This document shows, one piece after another, positions 34,478 through 46,800 of a stretch of DNA of 64,000 nucleotides (positions are counted from its first letter, which is position 1; every line of letters begins with the position of its first letter). The translations under genes and the position numbers were made by a program. This DNA is from Taxillus chinensis. Taxonomy: Eukaryota > Streptophyta > Magnoliopsida > Santalales > Loranthaceae. A model generated the notes under the pieces. That model made no database searches. It was not told where the DNA came from and saw only the letters and a list, made by a program, of their open reading frames with translations. Location: assembly GCA_023512835.1 (NCBI GenBank), contig CM042090.1, forward strand, positions 5,053,826 through 5,117,825. The letters are read 5' to 3'.

Positions 34478-36170
34478 TGTCACGGGGTCAGGTTTCTTAC
34501 ACCTCTCAACCCATTGCGGCACTTAACTTCTCTATCCACAGTTCGCTAAGTTTAGCCTTTGAGGGTTGAAGCGCACGTAGACTGGTTTCGCCCTGCCACC
34601 GGGCTCATCAAGAGAACGGTTCCAGTTCCTGACCAGTTTGTGTAAGGATGGCCAAATTCCTTTTTCAACGTCAAGTCCTTGACTAGCGGCGTGCTCCCCA
34701 CATTTAACCGGGTCGACATGTCTAAACTCCGAAGGGGCTCCATCCATTCTCCGACACGAACTGATTGGAGCTTCTTGCTGCGCACCATCTACGCTTCAAC
34801 CAACCCCTCTCCTTTAAGTAGCACAAATACATTTTTGGATCGTGCCACTGAGAAACATCCCAAATTCTCAAGTCATGACATTCTCCTCCACCCAATCCTC
34901 GCAACGTCCTCGTTGCATTTGTTGACATCGCTTCGGGACCCGAGGATTTGGGATTTATCAAATCCTGGCTAAATCCTCGGAATGTCATGACCCGAGGATT
35001 TAGGACGTTTCTCAATGGCACAATCCAGAAATGTATTCATGCTACTTGAAGGAGAGGGGTTGGTTGAAGCGTAGATGGTACGCAGCGGGAAACTCCAGTC
35101 AGTTCGTGTCGGAGAATGGATGGAGCCCCTTCGGAGTTCAAATGTGCCGACCCGATTGAATCCGGGGAGCATGTCACTAGTCGAGGGCTTGATGTTGAAG
35201 AAGGGATTTGGCCATCCTTACACAAACTGGTCGGGAACTGGAGCCGTTCTCCTAATGAGCCTGGTGGTAGGGCGAAACCAGTCTACGTGCGCTTCAACCC
35301 TTAAAGGCTAAACTTAGCAGACCGTGGATAGAGAAGCTAAGTGCCGCAATGGGTTGAGAGGCGCAGGAAACCTGACCCCGTGACAAGTGATATCAGAGCC
35401 GAATCAGCCCGTATCCTGAAGACTCACTGAACACTCTTGCAAATAGCGTGATCCCAAGGTGGGAGCTCACAGAGGTGAGTCGACCAGTAATGTCTTGCAT
35501 GTTTCGCGTCCATATAGTTAGAGTATCCTAGAGTGTGATACAAAGCTAGGCAATAGAGTACGAAGGAGCGCATCGGAGTGATCTTGGAAGCCTCTTATTC
35601 GTTGGACATTGGGCGAGCGAGAGAGCATCTTGGTAAAGGTGTTGCAGCCTACGGGGTAGCGATGTCCAACCAATTGACATTAGGCGAACAGGAGGGTGTT
35701 GAGGTGAAGATGTCATAGCCTGCGGGGAAGCGATGTCAGCAAGTGCAACGAGGATGTTGTGAGGATTAGGTGGAGGAGAATGTATTCGGGACGTTTCTCA
35801 GTGGCACGATCTAGAAATGTATTCGTACTATTTGAAAGAGAGGGGTTGGTTGAAGCATAGATGGTGCGCAGTGGGAAGCTCTAGTTAGTTCGTGTCGGAG
35901 AATGAATGGAGCCCCTTCGGAGTTTAGACGTGTCGACCTGGTTGAATGCAGGAAGCATGCCGCTAGTCGAGGACTTGACGTTGAAGAAGGGATTTGGCCA
36001 TCCTTACACAAACTGGTCGGGAACTGGAGCCGTCTCCTGATGAGCTCGGTGGCAGGGCGAAACCAATCTACGTGCGCTTTAACCCTCAAAGGCTAAACTT
36101 AGCAGACCATTGATAGAGAAGCTAAGTACCGCAATGGGTTGAGAGGCGCAGGAAACCTGACCCCGTGACA
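34478..36170. mobile_element. TRIM-like LTR composite with one inverted and two direct LTRs
   Basis: Three copies of a roughly 390-403-bp LTR are present: 34478-34880 (minus), 34983-35385 (plus) and 35781-36170 (plus). The right pair encloses only 395 bp, beginning with a tRNA-Met-type PBS (TGATATCAGAGCC, 35388-35400) and ending with a polypurine tract (AGGTGGAGGAGAA, 35768-35780). That is the layout of a terminal-repeat retrotransposon in miniature. The inverted LTR has about 57 bp of matching internal DNA and PPT attached (34881-34937). Both outer ends of the composite are LTR 3' ends (CCCCGTGACA), flanked by CATG on each side. There is no coding capacity. Confidence 0.85.
35388..35400 (+). 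other. tRNA-Met-like primer-binding site of the TRIM
   Basis: TGATATCAGAGCC follows the LTR by two bases and differs at one position from the start of the standard plant tRNA-Met PBS. Confidence 0.7.
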
Positions 36171-36328
36171 CATGGCCCCAACCATCCCCCCTAAATCCAT
36201 CTCTGCACATATGCCTTTATAGGGTTGGGGTACTGAGACAAAATATGTGTTTTATATTTGTTTTTGTATTATTATATTCAATATACGTCTTCTTTTATTC
36301 CTATCGAATTACCTCATATCCTTCCTAG

Positions 36329-38600
36329 CAAGGTCGGTCATGTAATTTGGGTGACCTTAAGCGAAATTCAATAATGAGACCCCTCTACTATATATCTTTA
36401 AAAGAATTGCATATTTTATTTTATTTTTCTAATTAAATAAATATGAATTTATTGAGTGAAAAATAATAACAAAAAGTATAGGAAATTATAACTCAAAATC
36501 ACAAAAAAAAAATCAACAGTATTTCCTCATAATATGTAGCAAAAGTATTGGTCGATCCTAATATGAAGCGGAACTAATATTTCATTAGGGGGCCAAGCCA
36601 CCAATGCATAGATTTTTTTAATTTAAAGACATATATATATAATTTATTCAAAATCATACTACAATAATCAAACATAATTGAATTTTCATTAGGCTCACCC
36701 CTAAGGCATCAATAGTAGCATTGTGAGGTGGTAGACAAAGAAAAATGACCAAATGGCCATTCGGTGATTAAGTATATAATACTTATTGGCCATTTAACTA
36801 TTATAAGAAATTTAATCATTACAATGATCAAATTTTCTATTGAAGCAGACCAACGTTCCTGAACATCAATCATTTTTTAATGTAAATATTTAAAGCTATG
36901 AGAACAAACTATTAAAAAGTAATAAATATCACTTTAATTATATATCAAGTATCAAATATTTTAATTTTTTATGTTGAACTTCATTTGTAAATAACATTTA
37001 AATTATCATTAAAACTAAAAATTAGGTATCGATTGAGAAAAAGAAGGGCACTAGTCATTTAGTCACCAAAGTTGGTCTAGGATCAAAACGTACCTACCAA
37101 GCATCAAATCGTCAATGTCCGATGAACCAATGGTGCTTTAAAAATCTTAGAGGTAGCTAGGGAGGGAGAGGGGCCAAGGAGGGCCAACTTTGCCGTTGCC
37201 ACCTTGCACTTTGCGATAGTTTGGCAACTAACAACCAAACGGCGTAACACTAGCATAGACTGAGAGACACACGTAAAGTGAAGAAGCAATTCGCAAAACG
37301 TAAAGGGAGAGGGGCAGGATGGGAAGCGACAAGCAGATAACCGATTGTCAAGTCTTGCAAGAGAGGGGGTCAAGGAGATCGGATTAGTAAACTATCGGGA
37401 TTGATTTAATTTTTTTTAGGGGCTCTAATATTTGACCTAAATTGCCTACCAAATTCATAATCTGGATTGATGTGGCAACTAATATATCTGGGTGTGTGAA
37501 ATTATTAATTGCATTCGTGGCAGATGACGTGTTTAAATCGATTTGATGAATTTTGATTTAATTCCTGTCTTTGTCGATTGTTACATTCGCAGAATATAAC
37601 ATGTTTACTTCGGTTCGGGATCAATTTCAGCTCGAAAAAAATAAAAGTTTGATTCAGGAAAATAAGACTTCAGCTCTAAAAATGGGGGCTTCGGTTCGGA
37701 AAATAGAGACTTTGGTTGAAAAAATAGGAATTTTGATTTGGAAAATAGGTATTCGGTTCAGGAAATATGGACTTTAGTTTAGCAAATAGGTCTTCAATTC
37801 GGAAAATGGGAACTTCAGTTCGACAAATAGGTCTTCGATTCGAGAAATAGGGGCTTCAGTTCGCGAAATAGGAGCTTCGGTTCGAAAAATAAAGATTTCG
37901 ATTTGGAAAATAGGGTATTTGGTTCGAAAAAAGCTATTATTTCTCGAACCAAATCATCAAACTTAATTAAATCATCCCCTTCCTATGGGTTTTTAGGTTC
38001 CGTGAACTGTAGCTATCTCCGATGGACTGTAATTTTAAGTAAAATCTTTAAATGGCCATATCTTTGCTTACAGTGAACCATTTTGGGCCATTTTTTTGAT
38101 TTGTAGCTATCGACGAGAGCTACAACATCCAAACGCTCGTAAAGGGTTTACCGCTCTCATATTTTTAAAAAAATGCACTCTTTGAACTCTAAATCTTGAT
38201 TTTTAGTAGATTATTGTATTTTTTAATACATCACTGGATCTAATTTATAACAGATTATTATATCTCTTTAGCAGATGTTTAATGCATAGAATAGAAATTT
38301 GGTTTTTCGCAAAACAATTATTTTCTGAATTGAACCGATTTAAATGATGCTCTATTTCACTATTCAATTGCGTATTGTTATGATGCAGCGTGTATTAATT
38401 TTCAGTCACGCTGGACGCCTCGTTGAAATGACATGTACTGATACGTAGATCTTGCTCTAAATCCGATAAAATTATCCGGTAAAAATATTTATTTCTTTTT
38501 TCAAGCTCCAACGTCAAAAAATAAAATAAAATTGGAGGCCCCCAAAATTTGGGGGCCTCAAGATGCAACTTTAGGATGCAAAATGACAAGGCCGGACCTG
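36329..38600. mobile_element. hAT-like non-autonomous element 3 (2.3 kb)
   Basis: It is bounded by a perfect 8-bp TSD CTTCCTAG (36321-36328 and 38601-38608). The TIRs CAAGGTCGGTCATGTAATTT and, in reverse complement, CAGGTCCGGCCTTGTCATTT agree at 14 of 20 positions. Internal content is AT-rich, with a GC-richer patch at 37100-37380 and a tandem repeat at 37590-37930. No transposase frame was seen. Confidence 0.85.
37590..37930 (+). repeat. Degenerate tandem repeat, about 22-bp unit
   Basis: About fifteen successive units approximate CTTCGGTTCGGAAAATAGG with a few variable bases between. The unit length drifts by a base or two and the sequence decays toward the ends. It lies within hAT-like element 3. 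Units are contiguous, without the unique spacers of a CRISPR. Confidence 0.85.
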
Positions 38601-38608
38601 CTTCCTAG

Positions 38609-40837
38609 TTCACTTTCAGGGTGTTTGTATACATGTGTATCTACATGTCATGCATAAAATTGAGTTATTATTTTTAGAGAAATACGTTATGCAATAGATT
38701 TTGTTGTGCAAATCTAACATGGTAATATTTTATTATTCAGTAATTTAATTAGACTATTCGTAATTTTGTCAAAACAAATAGAATATTGCTATGGTGTGTG
38801 TAAAAAAACATACACAAGACTTGTACCTAGTATTATTCTTATTTTTATAACTCTTAAAATATCTGTGGTGACAATAACAAAATAAATATATTTAAGACCA
38901 TTGTTAGCAATTCCGCAAGCGTACAGATCGTTACAAGTAATAAAGTGGACTCAAAGTCCGGATGTCGAATCCACAAGGAAAGTGATCAAGTAAAAAGCTC
39001 ATTTTGTAAATCCATGATGTTTTTGAAGTTGGTTTTGTATCATTAGCACTTTGAATGTTGTAATTTAAATAAACAAGGCAATGTAAATAATCTTATGGGA
39101 GAAAATAAGGATTTGGATGTCAATCAATGTAATTAATTAATCTCTTGTTCTTAAGGCATATTAATTCAAACTTTCCCTTCTTATTTAAAACCCAACACCT
39201 TTGCATGTACTAGCCTCCTTCGAGTGACCTAGCCGTGTGTATACCCTAGCTTGGGGAACGGGCAACCCATTATGTGCTTAAGTTGTTTGAGTGTAGATTG
39301 GCATCACACCAACCCTAACTAGGTTACAAGCAAGATTACTGGCTTTCGCAAATTATAATCTTAGCAAGTCAAGTCTTTTAACTATCCGGTTATCAATTTC
39401 TTCTTTCGATCCATAATTGATTAACCTTATACAAGATTTAAGGTGGCCGAACTTAAATCTCACATGCTAACTTAAAAGACTTGATAAACATAACAGAGAA
39501 TTTCAAATTAACTAGCCAAAAGAAAAGGAATTAAAAACTTACATCAAATCCATCCTCCTCCCGTGGAGGTTTAAGCTACCATAGCAATTAAGAAAACCAT
39601 TGTTCTAACTATGAGAACCCAATACACTCCTCTCTCTCCCAGAATGAACGATGCCCCAAAATTACATGAAAAATTCCTTTTGTCTTATAATTCTCTGCAT
39701 AACCGCTCTCCTAACCGTTAGAACTGTTCCATCCATCAATTCAAACTCGTTTCCCTCTCAAAAAGGTTGTTGGAGCGTCGTCAGATCTTTTAATGAAGGA
39801 TTACAAGCTGTACACGTGGCATCTATGAGAGTTCGTTGATCAGCAGAGTACGTTGTGCAGAAACTGCCCGCGGTCAATTCATTTGGTCAACTCAATTTCA
39901 AATGACTGTTTCAAATGACCAAGCTCTCGGGAGCTTCTGGTCAACTCAATTGGTCCCGTCATTTCTTTTTGGTCATTTCAAATTTGAAATGACCGCAGTG
40001 CAGATTATCCCTTGCTTCTTCCTTCTTCATTTAGACCTTGTGCTCGACCTGTTTTCCATTCAAAGACAACAAAAACACCACAAAAGGATCTATTGCTACC
40101 ATGTTAGGGGGTTAGTTTATTAATTGATCAAATACATCAAAATGAAGTTGAAATTGTGATCTTTTCTCATTAATTCTTCTTCATTTGACACTAAAATAAG
40201 TTGAAAAACCCCCCTAACAACCATCCATAACAGGTTTGATATAATTAAACTTTTCCTATAATTTAGGAAAAAAATATACAGATTTGTCAAAAACTCATTC
40301 ACATCAGGTTCCCTAAAATAGAGTATAGGGATAGAGAATGAATAGTAAATCCCTATATTCATCCCTAAATATTTTTTCTATAATTTTTTAATATATATTA
40401 TTATACTTGTAATATTTTTCATCGGTGATAATAAATGAAAGGATGAGAAAAAAAAATAATATAAAATAAATTAAGAAATAAATATAGATAGGAATAGAAA
40501 ATGAGATATTTGATGTTTTTGAAAAATAAGCAAATTATACATTATTTATCCCTAGGGATAAAAATGTCAAAATTGATGTGATGCTCTAACTTAATGGTTT
40601 TGATAAGCATTTTTAAAAATATTTGCATAATTTTTTTAAAATTAAATAATTTTTTAAAAATATATTACTAAAATGACATCATTTTTTATAAATAAATTTT
40701 AACTTTACTCCTATTTTTAATATATTATTTTGCTTTTTAGAAAATGTGGCCTATATATAAAATCTTGTTTCTTAAGGCAGACAACTGAGACAAGCGAACG
40801 AGAGAATGGAATCGTTGCGCCACTTGCCCAAAATTCC
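38609..40837. other. Intergenic DNA upstream of the flavoprotein gene
   Basis: At 38900-39640 is GC-moderate non-coding DNA (AGCAATTCCGCAAGCGTACA, later GGGGAACGGGCAACCC) reminiscent of the non-coding part of plant LTR elements. I could not find its ends. Words like TTTCAAATGACC recur at 39895-39990. From 40120 the DNA is AT-rich and includes dispersed-repeat copy B. No gene seen. Confidence 0.5.
40330..40545. repeat. AT-rich dispersed repeat, copy B
   Basis: Collinear with 9100-9320, sharing CTATAATTTTTTAATATATA, the following TATTATACTT, and the AAATATAGATA and GATGTTTTTGAAAA-like blocks. Confidence 0.55.
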
Positions 40838-43800
40838 ATGTCTTTCGTCCTCCGTTCGGGCCTCCTTTCCTCGGACTGTTCTTCCGAGGTTTCACGTTTC
40901 CTCAAAAGCTATTGCCGCCATGTCACGTCATCCGATAGAAGAAAATCTGTAGCAACTTTCACCTCCTTGGCTCAAAAGGTGAGCCGACACTTTCTTCTTA
41001 GCTTCTCCCATTAGGGCCGGTTAACTTGTTTGTATTCCATTTTTCTCATATTTATTGCGGGCAGTCAAGGGAAGAGCTACTGGTCGTAGTTGGCGGAGGA
41101 CCTGCCGGAGTTTATGGAGCAATAAGAGCTAAGACCCTAGCTCCTCACCTCAAGGTTTTGGTTATTGAGAAGGGAAGGCTTCTATCTAAGGTTTGTTCAT
41201 TCAGTTCCAATATATAATGTATTATCCTGTTTTTATGACCGAAAATAGTACTTATTTTATTTTGTAAAACCATTTATTCATTACCCAACCATATAGATGA
41301 AAAGATGGTAATATATATTATGGGTAATTAATTTCATGAGCGTTTGTTTCATTCAATTATCAATTTGAATCAAAGTTGTTAAAAGTGCAAAGCACATTGA
41401 GGTGCAAAGGGTACCCTATACTTTAAGTGTAACCCAAAAAAAAGCACATGCTTCGGTGAAGTGAAGCACATCTTATAAAAGAAATATATTTATTATTTAT
41501 AAACTATGATCCATCAAATAAAATTAAAGGGAACTTCAAGAATAAATATAGATAAGATGCCATCCCACTTACCGACTAAAAGAAACAAATAAATAAAAAT
41601 ACTAAACTAACTTAAAATTTAAAAATGTTCCTTTCATGTCAAATAAGAAAAACCATCATTCTTTATTAAGAACAACCATAATGTTATACGAGCTAGTGCC
41701 AATGATTTGCTAGCTCACTGGTATTAAGCACTTGATGGCTAATGTTTATACCACACATGTTTTATTAAGAAAAACCAAAAATTTGATACCACAAAACATG
41801 CCTCAAACAAATATTTGAAAATTTTCACCCAGGACACGTAATAGCATGCATGATGGAGGGAACGGGGTACACTATTGGGAAATTTTAAGAGAAAGAGATG
41901 AGTCATGGGCATTTGGTAACGAAGAAGAGATGCATCGCTAGAGAAAGAGCTGAATTGACTCAATCATCTTGCATCAGAGATGGCATCGATTGTCTGATGT
42001 TGATCGTTTGGTGTTGCTTATCGATCACATCGTGACGGTGTATTGTGTCGGAGATGGCGTTGATCACGTCGATCATCTAGCGTCTCACGCCAATCATTTG
42101 GCGTCATAGATGGAGAGTTTGCGGTCAATCATGGTCGAGAGATGGTGTATCGGAACCCCTCTCTCTCTCTCTCTCTCAGAGTGAAAGAAGTGTAATGGCG
42201 AGTGCTTCTTGCTTTACTCACAAGCACATGAGTGCAACAAGACGTGTGTTTCAATAAGTTGCTGCACCTTGCCTCCCCTGAAGCATTGGAGTGCTTGCTT
42301 TTGACAACACTAATTTGAATGTTAGAAAATCAAAAAAATCTAAACGGTTAAAAAATATAATTTATTGTTATGCGTAGATGAATAAGTTTAGTAATTAGTA
42401 TCATTAAATGCTATGACAATTAATAGTTTGCCTATGTTATTTAGCTTCATAAAATGGAGACTGTCATGTATGCCTAGCTCAATAAAAAATTAAGAATAAT
42501 TTTCTAATGAAAGTCGTCGAGTGTACTAAATTATTACATGATAAGGTTCAACATTTTATTAAAAAAATCAAACCATCTAACTTTAATATCAATAATTTGG
42601 GGTTGACATATGAATTATGTATAAAGTTTATATTTGATCTAAATCTAATATACGGGTTATTCCTATCGGTCACAATTCTTTCTTCAAATTCTAGTAATTT
42701 TATATCCTTTATTATCATTTTTATTCAAGTTTTTTTTTTATTTTTTTACTTTGTTAAATGTCAATCTTTTTCACCTTTCTAAGAGGTACATCTATTGGCC
42801 TACATCCTAATTGACCAAACTTTCATAAGTGACCCGACTTTAATTCTATAGTTGACATTACCATCAATCTCTTCATTTTGTTAAATTATTTATTATAAGT
42901 ACTTAAAACATTTTATAATTGGTATTTGTTGGTCATTAAGTATAGTAACACTTTGCTCATTATTAATTTTTTTTCCTAAACTTATGATCTATATATTCAG
43001 TCTTCAATTTGCTTAATTTAAATCGCTGAACTTTCAAAGTTTGTCTTCACAACTCTAATTTTTTGTTAACCCCTTTTTTGTCTTATCAATTAAAATAATA
43101 TTATCAACAAATAATATATACCATAGTATATTCTTACGAATATTTTTTATTATCTCATCCATTACTATTGCAAACTTTCAAAGTTTGTTTTCACAATTCT
43201 AATTTTTAGTTAACCCATTCTTTGGTCTTATTGATTAAAACAATATCATGAACAAACAACATATATTACGGTATATTCTCATGAATATTTTTGGTTATCT
43301 AGCTCGTCAATTATTATTACAAAGAGAAAAGAACTCAAGGTTGATATTTGATGTACTATTATTATAATTGAAAACTCATATGTTAATCCATTTTCAAATT
43401 TAATATTGATTACAACTCTCTCATACATATTATTTATTAAACTCACATATTTAACAAAGTGTCATTTTTTTCCAAGGCCACCTGGATACGTCTCTAGGTA
43501 TTCGTCAGTAGGCTTTCTCAAAATCTATAAAGATAGCGTGTAAATTTTTTTTTGTCACTCTAAAAGCATTAGTAGTGAAATAGTTAAATATTTCAATAAA
43601 TTTGTCACTTTACATAGACCAATAATTGTTACAAATTATATTCAAAATATGTGTCTTGATTACAAATTTTGTTAAAATTTTAAATTTTAAGGCATCTGAT
43701 AGTCAAATTTTATTAAAATTGGCTAGTTGGTGACTTGAAGTTTAAAATTTTAACAAAGTTTATAGTCAACAAACATATTTCGAGTATAATTTATGACTAT

Positions 43801-46800
43801 TATTGGTCTATGTAGATAAACTTATTGAAATATTTAGCTATTTCACTATTAATGCTATAAATCTCTCAATAAGTCTTTTTAATATATAGATCGCTTCTAT
43901 AGTAGATTTTTTAGACGCGATAACAAATTGATTTTTTGCAATTGTAATATGTTATTTTAAACAATGCTTAATAAATTTTTTTTCATAATTTTATAGTATG
44001 ACTTATTAGTTTTATTCCTTTATAATTTTTTTATAAGTAAAAAAAATAGTATATTAAAGAAAGGGCAAGATACAAGTAAATTAGTCAGGAAATAGCCTTA
44101 TCTAATAAAAAAAATTCATACAAAAATTACAAGAAAACCATAATAGGCATAGGACAAAGCCTAAAAATAGGCAAGGGAAAGGACCCCTTAAGAGCCGACT
44201 ACCTCGGCCCTAGAAGTCCGAGAAATTCGATGTCATAATTAATCGAAGAAGTAAGCCTTTTAAGCTCCTGCACACCTTTAGAGCCCGTGCTCGCAGACGG
44301 CCGAGAAGATAAGGCAAAGCAGAATCCTTCTGGGCTTGATACAAGCTTTGATATCCCGCAACAAATTAGAGGGATCAAAGCCCTCATAAGTCACCCTTAA
44401 TACCTTTCAAATTGCTTTGTGGGCTCGTAACCACTCCGGCTCCGACTCTGCCTCTTCCGGACAATCGGAGACATGCAATGGGACAAAACTCACCAAAGAG
44501 AACATCAACCAACGGATTATCAGCAGGGCTGAACAGCCTGGCCACCTAGCAAAAGCTCCCTAGCCAGCGTTGTATCATTGTCCCAAGACACGGAAGGAAC
44601 CGAGTCGAAGGATACAAATGAGCTACCGCCAACTCCAAGAGAGGCCCGGGGTTGGCGACAATCTTGTATGTTATCTTTTATTAAATTATTCCTCTATAAT
44701 TTTAGCAATCTTGTATGTTATCGTTGTTTTTATATAAAAGAACCAAGGTATTCTTTGTCCCTTCATTAGACATCTTATTACTTTGTGAAATCTTATTAAA
44801 TAATTTTTGTCAATTACCTAACTCCAAACTTATTTTTAAATCTCGATAGTAATCATATCCAGGCCTATCATCTTTCTTGTTTTCATACGATGCAAAGTCT
44901 CTTTAACTTTACTTGTTCTTATCCTTTGTAGGAAATCATGATTTAATTTTTCTTAATAGTAGATTCATATTGCCATCACCTTAAACACAATGGTTATTGC
45001 AGAGCTTATTAAAATATTTTTTTCTATCTTTCTTTAATATTGGTATCTTTTGATAAGGCCTTATGATTGCGATTCCTAATACACTTCATAGTAGCTAAAT
45101 TCTAGTTTCTTTTCCATCATTCGAGCAATTGTATAGATATCTTTTTTTTCTTCTTTGGAGTCCAAATGTTCATACAAATCTTGGTACACCCGACCTCTAG
45201 CCTCTTTCATAGATTTCTTGGCCTCTTTCTTCGTTAGTTTATACTTTTCAAAATTCTCTTCATCTTTATTATTGTCGAGACTTCTATAACAAATTCGTTT
45301 ATTCTTAATAGTTTCTTTGATTAATTTTCTAAGAAAAACTGTTTGAGCATCTTTTGCTAACTTCCATCATTTGATTCTATGATTTAGAACACATTTCGGT
45401 TTTTTTCTATATACTTTTTAAGAAAAATATCTAACATTAAAAGTTTATGTTGTATAGCTAGCTACACATTTCCTTGGTATAAACCTTTTGGTCTATGCAA
45501 TAATTTCTATGTATCCTCCTAATAAAAAAAAAAATTTTGGCTAGCACTTCCTCTACTCCTACATGTGATCAAATAAGAGTTTAATTTCTTAAACCAAGTG
45601 TTCTCTAGAATCAAGTCATAAGATTCAACAAAGTCTATGAATGCATTTCCATCATTTCTATTCCTAAATCCAAATCTTTCATGGGTATTTTCAAACCTAC
45701 TACAATTATTTCCTACATGTCCATTAGTCTTTTCTAATGAAAATCTTCTCTTTAATGGGTATACTATAACTATATCTAGATTCCTCAAAATTATTGCATA
45801 CTTGCATCATCCAAACCTATTCGTGATATGCAAATACTAATTACATTGACCATTTCATCACTTAAAATGAGTTGAATTGAATGAGTATAATCCTTCATTT
45901 TTCCAATGTCAGCAACTTCATCTACCAACTGGCGGTTAAGAATAGTACTTATCCCATTCTTATTTTTATATCTGCCTGTATATCATAATTTGTGATCCAA
46001 CTCACTTATATATTGTAGCTTTCTCACCTATCTATTTAGTCTTTAAATGCACATAATTTAAATACCTCTCTTAATTCTAACCTCGGCTAGCTTTACATAC
46101 TTACCTATGAGACACCCTGTATTCCAACATGCTAAAGGTAAATAACGACTATGGTTTCTAATTAAACAATTCCCACAGCTTAGCTCATTTGACATCCCAT
46201 TCAGGCATTAATGTGGCATGTTGCTTCCGGGCACTGACTTAGTCTCCCTTGCCCATTTATTACTACTTCCGGATCTCAAGAATGCAATGCATCATTTTGT
46301 AGGGAATACTCCAATGATATTTCTTATGTTGTAATATTAAAAGATGTGTCAGGTTTTTATATTGGTTATCATTGGCAGGTAAAAATTTCTGGAGGAGGGC
46401 GGTGCAATTTGACAAATGGGCATTTAGTTGACAGAATGGTGCGATTTGTTGCGATTTTAATGTAAAATTACAGACCATTTTTCATTCGACATCCCATCCA
46501 TGTGGCAAGCAAAATTGTTCTCTGAATTTAAATGCCGGATTTGTGTTTGTAGTTTATATTATAGGGTTTTGATAGTAGTTGCAGAGTTCTAAATGTAGGT
46601 TGAAGATTTTGATTGCAAGTTAAATTTAAGGTTTGACAAAATATTGAACTTTTTGAATTAGAAAGTTGTTTTCATTTCTACTCAATTGCCTTTACTAAAG
46701 ACACTGATTAAAATGTTTGAGTCAGATTTTGTTTTTGTGATGTGATCGATGTTTATGTTGGAACTCATATATGCATACTTTAGCTCATCTCATGGGTTCA

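Larger units (their letters stand above)
33531..36205. mobile_element. hAT-like non-autonomous element 2, with nested insertions
   Basis: The left end CAGGGACAGATCTAG and right end (reverse complement) CAGAGATGGATTTAG are TIRs. Flanks TGCATATG (33523-33530) and CACATATG (36206-36213) match at 6 of 8 positions. The host element is interrupted by a segment at about 33625-34217 and by the LTR composite at 34478-36170, leaving under 0.5 kb of its own DNA. It shares its ends and inner AT-rich sequence with the element at 57515-58150. Confidence 0.7.
42850..46140 (-). mobile_element. LINE (non-LTR retrotransposon) remnant, antisense in intron 2
   Basis: Minus-strand translation in order from 46130 gives an endonuclease start ([15 protein letters not shown]), an endonuclease core (NGHVGNNC, then [20 protein letters not shown] at 45519-45790), the linker ([14 protein letters not shown] at about 45140), the RT fingers ([10 protein letters not shown], usually GKAVGPDGIP, at about 44880; NYRGI then KLISHTIKL) and the RT palm near 43080-43330 ([10 protein letters not shown] where MLFADDIVLI is usual). 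Frames are heavily broken. It is opposite to the gene's transcription. The 3' boundary is uncertain. Confidence 0.85.

Noticed and set aside
34532..36096. Several open frames with similar peptides, suggestive of a gene family
   Set aside because: All lie in the three LTR copies of the TRIM; similarity is due to the LTRs.
37590..37930. CRISPR-like array
   Set aside because: Units are contiguous and degenerate, with no unique spacers, and this is plant nuclear DNA.
40806..40953. Alternative start ATG of the flavoprotein at 40806
   Set aside because: Its frame reaches TAG before the exon 1 donor; the ATG at 40838 joins correctly to exon 2.
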